NCBI GenBank assembly: GCA_032209605.1
Contig: JASFXZ010000009.1
Span: forward strand, 19,021,553-19,085,552
Origin: Mactromeris polynyma
Lineage: Eukaryota; Mollusca; Bivalvia; Venerida; Mactridae
DNA: 64,000 nucleotides
Direction: 5' to 3'
Below the pieces are notes generated by a model. That model made no database searches, was not told the origin of the DNA, and saw nothing but the letters and a program-made list of their open reading frames with translations. A program made the translations under genes and the position numbers. The stretch's first letter is position 1, and each line of letters begins with the position of its first letter. Shown here in pieces: positions 49,437 to 61,502 of the stretch.

Positions 49437-50086
49437 ATTTTACTGACAGTTCCAATGCTGTAAATCGCTGTATGGTTATTATTTCTATTTATTTTTTAGA
49501 TGCATGTTAAGTCCCCCCTCCCCGTGTGCAGTTCTTTCACTTGATTTTCGGCCTATCTTTACTGACATTCTTGACGTGTTCCCTGTTGTTTTCCATCCAT
49601 AAAATACCCCTCCTTGTTATTCCCCTATTTTTTCCTTAGTTTTTCTTTATGGTCAGCTAGACCATACCTTGCACTCATATTCCCATACATCTGTACCCTT
49701 ACACCAATATTCCCATAGATAATTACACTTGCACCTTCTCAGTGCCTTATGTATTTTAGAATGTTGTATTTCTTAAGGCATTGAAACCCGTAAAATATTG
49801 TGCATTTAGATGGACCAGATACATCTATAAGAAGTAAAACGGTCCCCATACATATTAGCAAATTATCGAACGATATTTCTATAAATTAAACTTCAGGGGA
49901 AGTAAACACGTCCGTTTTAATGCCGCGTTGAAATGATATCATACCCAGGGGCAATTGCATCAGACATACGTGTGTACAGTTTACAGATAATTTCAAATCG
50001 GGTTAGATTCATAAAGCAGAGTGGCGCAGTGGAAGCGTGCTGGGCCCATAACCCAGAGGTCCGAGGATCGAAACCTCGCTCTGCTA
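49437..50086 (+). repeat. Right copy of the duplicated B-type flank
   Basis: Partner of 37185-38141, without the 143-bp internal duplication and without about 100 bp present near 37690-37830. It ends in the tRNA at 50015. After the gene, homology to the inverted B-type flank continues to about 50300. Confidence 0.75.
50015..50086 (+). tRNA. Initiator tRNA-Met (CAT), canonical
   Basis: Identical 72-nt gene on plus, mirror partner of the B-type array genes. The trailer is TAAAGTTTTATC, leaving only T4 as the first terminator. Confidence 0.96.
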
Positions 50087-50839
50087 AAGTTTTATCATTC
50101 GAAATATTGTTTGCCATTTTTTCAAAGCAAAGCAAAAATTACAACGAACGGCCAATTAGGAATCGCCAGTATACATTATTATATTTGGGTTCAATCGTAT
50201 ATAAATATTTTAAGGTAATTTAGGTCAGAACATTTTTATTGATTGGTTCACGCCTAATTAGTACTGGGCTACGTTGCAGAACAATTGAAACAAGAAATAG
50301 ATGGTCGGCACAAACTGATGCAAGCAAACTAACTCCATTGCAATAATAGTGTTCATTATTTTGCTTCGAAGGCAAAGTACATTACAATAAACAAGTTAAA
50401 TGTTTTAGGTTAGGTATAAACATATATAGGCCTTGTTGAACGGTACCTTACTTTAACAAAATGCACTGGAAACGTAACCGTCTATATTTTTCTTAATATG
50501 TAATATTTCCTTAGTTTGTTTTTATGTACATTTAAATCAACCTAATATTTAATACAATGAATCTTCCAACTGACCAAAAGTATCTGAGGTTACGTTTACT
50601 CTGTGATGATTTTACGGATTTTAAGGCGTGCAATGAAATATTCGAGTGTTAAACTATTATCCAACATGTTATTAACACTTAACGAAAGGTTAACCAATCC
50701 GCGTTTAGTTTACAGACGTTGTAAGAAGAGAAAGTTGGTTTTGTTGCTAACGTTAGACTTTGTCTTCATGACACAAGGTAGTTGCATTAGACAGACGTGT
50801 ATATTTTACGAACAAATTTAACTAACGTTTGATACATTC

Positions 50840-50911
50840 AGCAGAGTGGCGCAGTGGAAGCGTGCTGGGCCCATAACCCAGAGGTCCGAGAATCGAAACC
50901 TCGCTCTGCTA
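50840..50911 (+). tRNA. Initiator tRNA-Met with one T-stem change
   Basis: One difference from canonical: G53 to A, which breaks the conserved G53-C61 pair and alters the B box (GAATCGAAACC). T5 terminator follows. May be weak or inactive. Confidence 0.85.
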
Positions 50912-52774
50912 AATTTTTATCTGGATATTTTATTGCGTATTTGGGTGTTATTAAATAAAAGTCTAGAGAGAATGTGAATCAGCTTGATAGTATACAATCG
51001 TTAACACAAAATGAAAATCAATGTTCGGTCCGTACAAACCACATTGACTGTTCATATATATTGTATCAATAAAAAGCAATCTGGTTTTATCTTTGATTTG
51101 ACCAGTCTGCAGCTTTGAAGGACCAGTGTTCGCCGGGTTGTGCAGAAGGTCGCAGATTCGAGCTTCACCAAAAATACCAAGGTCATTTATGTTGTACAAG
51201 TAGTTCCCTGGCCTACGTTCAGCATTATATATGTACTGATAGAGTTAGTTCTGGTCTAGCGGTGTAATATACACTTATCTTTCGGCGCAGTCGCACAAAC
51301 ATTGCTTTGCTATGTGATTGACAGCGTCGAGTAAACCAAATGCACTCTTACGTTAACCGGTTAAGCAAATTCTCTTCAATCTCTCCGGAGCGGCCCTCTT
51401 TTGAACAACAACCTCTCCGAAGCGGCCCTTTCTTGCGTTAGTACTCTCGTCAAAACCTTATCAGTTTCCCAGCAGTACATATACGTACCTGCACGTACGG
51501 TACTATATTAATCTCCGTAAACAACAACCTCTAAATAACAGCCAACATTTACATCTCAAAATAGTAGTTCTCTGTAGTTTTTGCGCTGTATGGAGTATAT
51601 ACCACATTGAGTATGACAACAAGACAAATATATAACTAGTTTTATTCATTGAAGATTGTATTTTGAACAAAATAATCGTAAATACGCTGCATAGTAAGGA
51701 TACAGAATTGAGTGGAATAATATAGTACAGGTATACAGGTTTGTGAGGCAATCATTGTTATACTACAGTGTATGCAGAACATAATACATTGGAAAAGCAA
51801 CAAACAAGGTTATGGATACGACTTGTGTTAATGAGGACGTGTTTCAATGCCAGGGGCCTTATTCACGAACACTTTAGTATAAAATTATGAATTTTACAGT
51901 CGCCAAACACCACTTAACGCCAGCTGAAGTAATATTGATATAAAATTAAGGCTGAAACTGTTTAAATATTATTCACCGGCCTTCCGTTTTCATTTAATCT
52001 TAACGAATGGAATTTTGTTTTTATTAATGTTGTTGCCCACTCTTAGCTTTTACCAACTTATATAACAATCTATATTGTAACAAAAACGTAGGAGTAAAAA
52101 GAATGTTTAACATGTTAGAGTCCAAATCTGAGTTTCGATCTTAAAACTGTTTGAGAATAAGGACTTATAGTTTCAAATATCTATATATATATATGAGAAC
52201 TTTAAAGAATGATTTTAGATTCTCTTAAATATGAGTTGAGTTAAAAAAATCACATATCATCTTCAATGTTACCTTACCATGTATTAACATTACTGCTACA
52301 TAAAAAGCAAAATCGTCTAAAAATCATCTAAAAATCGAAGTACGAAATCAAAAAGCATACATAATTATTTTGCTTTTTAAAGAAAGCAATACTATTTAAT
52401 AGAAATGAGCGGAAAATTCTTTAAATTTTCAGTGTTCATTAACACTTTTAAAATTATAATATTTATGTTACAAATATTCATTTTAAAGCGTGGAAGCGTA
52501 ACAAAAAGTAAGAAATTAATGTTAAGCATTTCATTTGTAAAAGTAATTTAAAAATAAAACAATATTCGAGTACTTTCATCATTTTACATCATATTTAAAT
52601 GAATTAATACTAACATACTCGTAATAGGATGTGGGAATGTTTTCAAGTTGCAATACAGACAGTCAGATATACATAAATCCTCAGAATATTTGCAAACGAA
52701 ACACATATTCATATATACACAGGCTAAGATAATTTTAAAACAATTGTTAGGTTCATTTTTAATGTTCTAGCATT
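50912..52774. other. Intergenic stretch, no gene recognised
   Basis: Contains two near copies of CTCTCCGGAGCGGCCCT about 33 bp apart (near 51380-51435) and a MITE-like segment at 51852-52170 whose ends (GGGGCCTTATTCACGAACAC) resemble the element at 22322. Otherwise AT-rich. Confidence 0.45.
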
Positions 52775-53101
52775 AGGCCGTCCTTAATATTAATTGTTTG
52801 GTATCTCAGTCGACCTACCAGAATAGGCCGGCTCTTCCGTTGCAGTTTTTGCCGCGTTCACATTGCCAGAATATTTTAAGAAGTTTACTTGATAGTCTCC
52901 CTTGATTATCTTTGATTCTCCAAGGTGCGAGACTAACTGGCAACGAATGTAGGACAACCCCCCGCCCCCGCCGATTAATGTTAACGTGAACAAGGAGGGA
53001 TTTTGTCGGTTATGGTTCGGAAAGTATAAAAAGGTGACCCTATGACCAACAACACTATGGTTTGGGACACTGCGAACAAACAATTAATTAAGGACGGCCT
53101 G
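52775..53101. mobile_element. 327-bp foldback element with AGGCCGTCCTTAAT ends
   Basis: Inverted ends: left TAGGCCGTCCTTAATATTAA, right complement CAGGCCGTCCTTAATTAATT, each leading into TTGTTTG. The interior is less AT-rich than its surroundings and has a 97-residue minus frame (52790-53083) with a Gly run, probably fortuitous. Confidence 0.6.
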
Positions 53102-55475
53102 ATGGGAAACTACAGTATATCTTACTAGTTTGCTATACGGTATACATGTATTGATGGGTCATGGACGCATCGGAAATGAACACTCAATACGGTCAATACA
53201 AAAGTACATTTTCATCACTCAAGTCAACAATACTACATTCAATGACTGTCAAATACAGTTATAAAACAATAAAACGCATATTGCAAATACAAGTAACAAG
53301 TGGGTGTGGTCATAAGCACGAGATTTACGTGAACGTTACATATTCACGGTGCCGTCACACATTTCCCCACTGAAACATGATATTCTACAGGCGATATCTG
53401 CAATTATCACACAGCAGAATTATCATAGCTTGTTATCACTTTGCAATTTCTGTATTCAAGACATTAGTGATTTATGGTCCTTTACTGAGAAAACACAGAT
53501 ACCACAAGGTATAAGACATAACAATTGAGATCATTTTCCTATCTCAAAACTAATTTCATTCTCAGTTTATTTAGTTTAAAAAATAACTTTTGTGTTATAG
53601 TTTTAATTATTATTATGATAAAAACCAACCATGCTCAATTTCATAATCTTACCACAATTATGTTGAACATTTTGAATACGAAAAATATCCAGAGCTAGGA
53701 GACAATCAAACGTTTAATAATCTTGAATTTGAGATTTGACCCCAATCTCAAATCTCATTTTTAGGGTTCAAATGTTTTTAAAAGATTTTGAAATCAATCA
53801 AACAAATTTCCGCAAGCAAAATAATTAAGTTTAATAGAATTATATTGTCTTCTTAAAATATTGTTTTGTTAAATCTTCTTCATACGACCACACACTGTAC
53901 ATGTAACATACATAAACAATAAATACTGAATGTGTCTCGTGTTATGAATGATAATAACCCAAGACAAACATACATACAAATCAATGTTGCTAAATCATGC
54001 GGTGCAATTTTTAAGAACCAAATACAAAATCAAATACACATATTATGCAATAAGTGAATATATGGCAGTACATATCACTGTACTTAATCGTTATTCTAAA
54101 CACACCAAGACAATTAGTCCAGTGTCCAGTGACAAAATGATTTGATCATTGACGCAAGAAGGTGGCTTTTTACTTATACTCAAACATGGCATGTACACCA
54201 ATCACTGGTGCGGACTATATTCTATGTACAGTGTTCTCCCGTCATTACAATGGTAAAACATTCCTACGCAGTGAACTACCTTTACAAAGTACAGATGCAA
54301 CGTTCTTCAAGGGGAGATAATCGCTCAATGGAGTTTTTACGGACAGTCAACTAATAGATATACTCAATATGGTGGTTTCCCTCTAATCATGTTGTACAAA
54401 CAACAATATACCGTTATCATCTTGTTCGAATCGCAATGGAAATAAATACAGGATTTAACGTTAGACAGAATTTAAATTTACCTAAAATTAAATTTTGTTT
54501 GTACCCCTCGTAAAAACCCATTTAGCGAATTCCGAATTAAGTCTATTCACGTGGCTAATTCTATATTACAAATGCAAATGCCACAGCAAGCAGGGTACAA
54601 TCTTTTAAAAACACGAAGACATGTTTTTTCTTATATTACTTAGCAGAATATTTACATGTTATCAAATTCGAATTCATCATGACAATAATAAGTTAATTGC
54701 ACTCTCGTCATTGGTCTAATGAAATTTATAATGCAATTAGCTTATTAATGCTTCCAATTATGAATATTACATGGCAATTTAGACGAATACATATGCCTAA
54801 ATTAATGAAATTTCAACATTATACTCAATCATATTCCATAGACTAGTTTGCTAGTGTGAACTTATTGTAACCATTGGTTATTTGCGACACACCTTATTGG
54901 CACAAACCAAATGGCGAGGGCAATCTACTGAAGTTAAGGGTCTTACTAACCTTGCGTGTTTTTTAGTATTGATCCATAATTCATACATATTTATTTTACA
55001 TCGAGTGTGAAACATGTTCTAACAACTTATATGCATCACTCTCGATGGCAGCTTCCTAGGTGGCTAACGAGTACTCACAAATAACTCGGGTCAGGAGATC
55101 TAGCCCTCAACCACTTCGCCTGTTCATGTATTTAATTATCTCTAATTCTAACGCCTAATATCTAATAGACAACCCCCTCTTTGCCATTTAAATGTCTCAT
55201 TCATTATCCCCGAACTTACACATCATGTAAACAATCCGAGTGCCATGTTGCAGCTGGCTAAGTCAATTTCAAAATTACTATTATAAAAAGAATTTCACAT
55301 TTGCACGTGCAAAAATAATTGATAAAAACCACTAATAAAAAATACCTTGTCCATTGATAAGTGCCATAAGTTTAACGCATCATTCCTAATTCATGCCAAT
55401 AATCATTTGGAAAATCAAATGAACACACATTATTAAATAAAAATTGCATCAATGACGTCACGTATGACGTCACAT
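53102..55475. other. AT-rich intergenic region, possible ceramide synthase 3' UTR at right edge
   Basis: No exon supported on either strand. A loose repeat of the TRMT11-upstream segment lies at 54266-54325. Confidence 0.45.
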
Positions 55476-58400
55476 TTAATGAGTTATTCCATTGGCCACA
55501 ATTCCATTTTTGTGTTCATCCATAGGGCTATCTATACTCTCGGAATCACTGCGAATATCCGTCACCTGAAACAGACGACAACAAAGTCAATAAGTAATAA
55601 GTTGGCCGTCCTTGAAAATTGCTTGTTGAAACTTCGAGATATCAAACTAAGAAAAGTTTTAGATGTTCAAATCTGATAAACATCTAAACATTAAGCCGGG
55701 GGCAAAATCGATGGTCCTGTGGGAGTAAGGTTACTTTAATTTATAAAGATGGCCTCACATTTATATGCTTTGATGCTTTGTGTTTACGCATTCAGCATTA
55801 AATTGCATTTAAATCGTTAGTTACTAATGCTGCCTTAGGCGGGACTGTTGCATTGTAAATCAGTCTGACACTTGGAGACTAAAATCTGAATTGAGCTTAT
55901 AATTGAGACACTTCAGTTTTTTGTTGTGGAATGACTTCTTCAAAGGAGAGATGTGCTTCCTTAACTATAGACATGATCCCACATTGGAGTGAGACAAATG
56001 ATTAATACTAAATACTTTGCATTAACTTGAAACATGAATCTCGACACAAAGGAGACATTTATTTTGCTTCATGCGTCATCGTGGGTCGTGTTTTTATATC
56101 GAATAGGTCCGCGATAAAGCGAGCATAATGCAATATATCTAAGGCTGATGAAAATTAATTCTAAATTAAGAAAGATCAAACACGGGTGCTAAAACTTAAC
56201 ACATCAAAATCAATACGGTATCAGTTACATGATTATGTACTTGACAAGATCAAAGTATGCACGGACATGTATTGAATATAAAGTTTTCTAAGGGAGTCGC
56301 CAATCTAACAAAGTGACACTATCAGCAAAATAACCGGACAGAACAGGCCGTTTTGCTTTTGTTCCCACGGGTCAGACTACCCATAGACAAATATATGATT
56401 TTTTCCCAAGAAATCCCAATCAGAAGCACCTTCGAAAATCGTATATTGGGGCGACCTGATATATCTTGAAGATCTTTGAATAACTCTGGCCATTATTGTC
56501 CCTTCCTTGTGTCATAAATCTGTGTGGACATTTTGTGTCATTTTGACAGTTGATATAAGAAATGTAGTTAAGAATGCTTGTTTATATAAAATTCAGATAT
56601 GAAAAGCCTATTCTTTTAAATATGAAAATTCCCAAAATTGGAGATGAAGCGATTCAAGTTTTCCCAAATTGGCAAAGTTTACGATGCATATTTTCCGAAT
56701 TTATTTAGGGTACTTTCCCCAAAATGGACAAAAAAAATCTGCAGAAAGATTACTAACAACATACCATGATATACATACATGTTCATTTCTCTTTTGTGAT
56801 AAACACTTGAGAGTTTTTGCCCTTGACTTATTTGAACTTAGTCGCGCAACTTATTTCCAGCATAATCACAATACAACTTTTATAAGTCAGTCTCACCATT
56901 GAGCGTGGTTCTAACATGTCTCAATCTACATTATATAGCATTACAAGCTGTAACTCAAAAAGTAAGTTTTGGAGGTATGAATTTTAGTCAAAACTCTGCT
57001 GAGATCGTTTTTTGAGATCAGTGTCTAATCTCGGATTTCTACCAACAGAAAAATGCAAAATTTAACTCACTTCTCCCTGAGATAACTTCTTGACGACGGT
57101 TTTGAACAGAAGGTAGGTCCACATAAAGCCGAGCGCCAAGAGAAGATAGAGGAAAAAGTTGAAGAAATAATTGAAGAATGTGGGATGGCCGAACACAGTC
57201 TGGATCTCAAACGTTGTGCTGTACAGGATGCTGAAATAACAAAAATCATCACCTTCATGAACTAGTTAATTTTGAGATTGGCATAACATTGAGGCGGTAT
57301 TTAAGTGAGATTTTATTGTATTCTAAATTGATCGATTCCATACCTCTTTTCTGTCACAAAATCTTGTTAAAGCATGAATTTCATCATTTTAGGTTTCGTG
57401 ATTTTATGTTTTGAGAAAATGAATTGTTGAATATATATGTATCCACTAAACATCATTGTGATCTCGACAATACTATTGTTTTTTAACAATTCGTAGTCGA
57501 ATTAGCTTCAAGATTAGAGGCTAGAGTTTATAAATATTTTGTAACGGGACAAACAACCATACAAAGGAGCGCAGTGCTTGTCTTATCATTTGAAACCAAC
57601 TGGCACCACTGCGCATGCGCACCAACATAGTTGATTATCAATAATAGACCTCGTACATTTGTAGCGTTCTTTCATTAATAAGAAAACTAGAAACTAAATT
57701 TGAAATGAACCGATACATTCGATTTGCTAAACTATATGGCGAAACATAAATCAATTTGTAGCAGCTCCACATTAAATATTTAAGAGCTAAACGATTTGGT
57801 AAAATATTGTGCGAACCGTAATGAATTTTAGCGGTTTTACACTCAAATACCATACAAAAACTCGGCCATTATATTTGCCAAATAGTCGAACAAACACTTA
57901 ATGAATGTGCAGCGTTTCTTCACTAATAAGAAATTGGAAATTTGGTGAGAAAACTGGGCGATCCGATTGGCTAAAATTTAGGACACACACTAAAACATTT
58001 ACGACAATTCGTACTGCCCGAAACGGAAGTAAGCTGACAAGAGGTACACTACTTACACATAAGGGAATACAAAATGTCTAGACGTGACCCAAGCTATCAC
58101 AAATACTACAAATACTATATCTGTTGTACGTTTCCACTTCAGGTAGTTCGCCATCTTTGTAAGCTGGAACAATATACATATAGATGAGTGATACAGAACA
58201 CGTACTAACAAATACTTCATTGCCAATACAAAGGAAACAAACAATGCTTTCACATTTCCTTGCCTCTTTCATCGACTGAATTAACACCTCGTCTGAGTAT
58301 AAATATAAAACACCTGCTGACGTATAATGGAATGGTTGTCAGTACAAAGGAAATGGTATATTACTACAAATCTAAATCTGAGATTTATGAGACTTCGAAG

Positions 58401-61400
58401 ACGGCTTGGTGTGATAAACTGAAATCGGAGACCAGTCTATAAATACAGTCTTATCATTAGACAAATATCAGACTGTGTGGAGATGTGGAGAATTGGCCAT
58501 TCAGTCGCTCCCATTTTTAGACTGGTCTACACTATAAATGATATATTACCTCTAGAAGTGGATCGGCAACATCGTGGACTATAAGCACTAATGTACCAAT
58601 TCGTACAAAGTTGACTAGCCATGAAAAAGTCATTAGCACTATAGTAGTAATATGATGTATAAACATCTGGTAAAAATCCTGAAACACAAGAGATTTCAAC
58701 ACATTGGACGATGGAAATGCGTAAAGTGAGTAATAGATACTAACAAATGCATATTAACGCTCGAAAAGAATCATTACCCCATGGAGTTTTCATAAAATCC
58801 TAAAATAAACTGACATTTGGAACATTACGTTGCTTATAAAAAGTATCCTCGTTTTGTTTTGCAAAGAAAGGCGCGATGATAATGTATGTATCGTGTGGGG
58901 CATGCTGTATACGGACACTTGTCATTGAAATTATCATTTTTTCTAATTTTTCAATGGAATACATATCATAATGGCCTGATATCATGTGCTCCAGCAAAAC
59001 GATGTATTTTGTCATTATGTTCATTATGTTGCTATGAAACTTGTTATGTCTTAATGCAATAAACTATTTGTATTGTATTGTATATGCAAAGATCTTCATC
59101 ACAGTATGCATGCTACCAAACCTTTTATCTACAGAAAACAAACACCGTCAAAGTCTTCTTTAATGTACAATATCAGCTTGATATATATTGGTTAGATGTA
59201 CTGACCGCCGTATATTATTATTTTTATATGGCAAACTTATTTAAAACTCATCATGACACGCTTACCGATCTCTTTGGATCCCAGAGTAGTGTGTATACAA
59301 GACTCCAGTAGAAAGCCAACTCCATCATATAGTACCAATAGATGTCATTGGTAACATTCTGAAACAAAATATACACAGGCGTTAGTGAAGTGAAAGAGAC
59401 TAAATATTACCAGTTTCCACTAACGTAAGGATCAAATTTAAGGCAGTTTTCATAGTATTTATATCAAAGTGGCAGATGTTGTAACACACTTATGCAAAAG
59501 AAGATGTAATATGTAAAGGTGAAACATAGGATGCATGTATATACTTATAATGGTGTAAGACGGTAAGTCGTCCTATCATTAAGACTATGATAAAACAGTT
59601 GCGTAAATATCACAACGATCCAACTTAATTTTACACCAACATAAAGAAGGTCCAAATTAGACAAATTGATATCCGTTTATGTCAAAACAAACTGAAACCA
59701 TAGCACTGGCTCTATAATTATATACAAAATGAACGCTTTATAAATCAAGCCATTTGACTAAATAGCTCAAGGAACTGGGGTAAACTAGCAACACCATCAA
59801 TGCCAAACACTGTTTGTAGCATCATGTACTTCGATAAAGCATTTTCAGAGGTATTGTGATGATAGGGACATGAAGTATAATGCAAACTAGTGATGGATAA
59901 TCAGACATAGTTCGATTATCGATTATCGGATCGGTTTGAAAACTCATAATCGATAATCGAAACGGAAATAATCGATCCGTATTTAGTTTTTTTAGTTTAA
60001 GTATAATGCTGACAGTTCATTTGATTTATACAACTTTATTTATCTTTTTACTACATTTCACATTAATGGCGTTTGACATTACTCTTATATCATAAGATCA
60101 TTTTATCATTCAATCAATATTGTTTTTGTGTTTACTTTGTATATGTGTATTTGACTGAATACATCGACAACAATTCTATATAACTGTAAACTTTGAATGT
60201 AAACTTTAAAATTTGAATATAAATATTGAATATTGAAATAACAGTTCAGTAAAAAATTCCGATTATAATCGATTATTGTACTTCATAATCGATTGTCGCC
60301 GACGTCGGATGTCCAGCGACGATATTTTTTATTATTTTCGATTATCGCGTCATCAATGATGTCATATTGATTCTGATATATTGTACAGGCAACACCTACT
60401 TGGAGTGGCCAGCCTTCCCAGCATTCGATTGTACTTTGAAACCAGGGTTTCTGAAAATACATTTTTGTTGATAAAAGTAAGAAATCGCAATCCAATAAAA
60501 GTAACAAACGTCACATTTTTCACTTCTATATGCATTCTAGAATATAAGCATTGAAAAATGAGTTCTAGATCAAAGATTATAAAAAAGACAAAACATAATG
60601 GTAATGCCTTTTTAACATGATAAATATTACATTTAATGAAATATTAAAGATGTATCTGGTTCATCTGAACCTAAAATGTTTGAATTTGCTTCATTCAGTA
60701 GTGTTGTTACTTTGGCTTAAGCATCTCTAATAAAAACCATTGCAATGTATAACCGATTGAAAATATATTTTTTTACCATATTACTATCAGACAATTAATG
60801 TTATGATGTACAAACATCTTTCTTAAACAAAGACGGATCAATACATTATGAAAGAGAATAAATAAGTTGCTACAGGGAACGCCACATACATAAGACAGTG
60901 CCTCCCCACACAGACCTCCGGGAAAACAAAAATCCATAAAACATAAGGCACTTCAGGAGGTTAAATGGTACATACGCTAGGGAAAAGTGACGCAAAGAAT
61001 GGCCTGACAGACCATAAGTAATAACTAGGAGAATCAAAGAGGACAATTAGTGAAGGCGGAAATATTGATGTTTTAACTATAGGAAATATATTTTTCATAT
61101 TTGTATAAACAAAACATGAGCATAGCATTACTTTAAAATTGCTAAAGTATGATAACATACGCAAGTGTATTTAAGGAAAGAGTTTTATTAAAGCGTTTAG
61201 GCTTTTTTGAATTGCGATCGAATACACGTCCCGGAAAACCCCGTAAAAGTGTCTAGTGAGAAGTTATGCTCATGGACTCCAAACTTCCGTGACAGTTAGC
61301 TACGTAACCGTTTTAGATACGGAAGCCTTTCTTAGACTATTTAAGAAACCATGAAACATAGAACATTACGGGATTAACTGCAATCGTCAGTTCATTATCA

Positions 61401-61502
61401 ACAAATGTATCTTAATGTCTGAATCGTTATGTGTAAATACTTACATCTTTCATTACTGCTAACCCATATGAAAACGAAATGAGGTAAAATATGAAATGCC
61501 AC
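55476..61502 (-). CDS. Ceramide synthase (TLC domain), 3' seven exons
   Basis: Ceramide synthases join a sphingoid base to a fatty acyl-CoA in the ER membrane. Seven GT-AG exons, phases agreeing: 61445-61502, 60400-60450, 59266-59358, 58550-58678, 58057-58163, 57071-57230, 55476-55565 (688 nt; 228 residues plus stop). The TLC domain carries the family marks: WHFIFYL, NDIYWYYMMELAFYWSL, then the Lag1 motif with the His pair in DFYQMFIHHI and the Asp pair in VLIVHDVADPLLE, KMANYLKWKRTTD, two further membrane segments, and the acidic tail DIRSDSESIDS typical of CerS. Most similar in style to insect Schlank and vertebrate CERS2/5/6. The 5' exons (first membrane span, any homeobox-like part) lie past the right edge. 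A possible exon end at 63952 is uncertain. Confidence 0.92.
59880..60355. repeat. Palindrome-rich element with ATCGATTATCG motifs
   Basis: The two edges are dense in CGATTATCG and its complement (59920-59975 and 60260-60350) around an AT-rich centre. Ends GTGATGGATAAT and ATTATCGCGTCATCAAT suggest a hAT-like MITE, but no clean target duplication is seen. Lies in the ceramide synthase intron between 59358 and 60400. Confidence 0.45.

Noticed and set aside
51110..51165. tRNA-like B box (CAGATTCGAGCTTC), possible SINE
   Set aside because: No matching A box or tRNA fold upstream.
57067..57258. 63-residue Ser-rich minus frame
   Set aside because: Wrong frame of a ceramide synthase exon.
58800..59080. 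LINE 3' tail (AATAAACTATTTGTATTGTATTG)
   Set aside because: Tail-like repeat only; no reverse-transcriptase sequence beside it.
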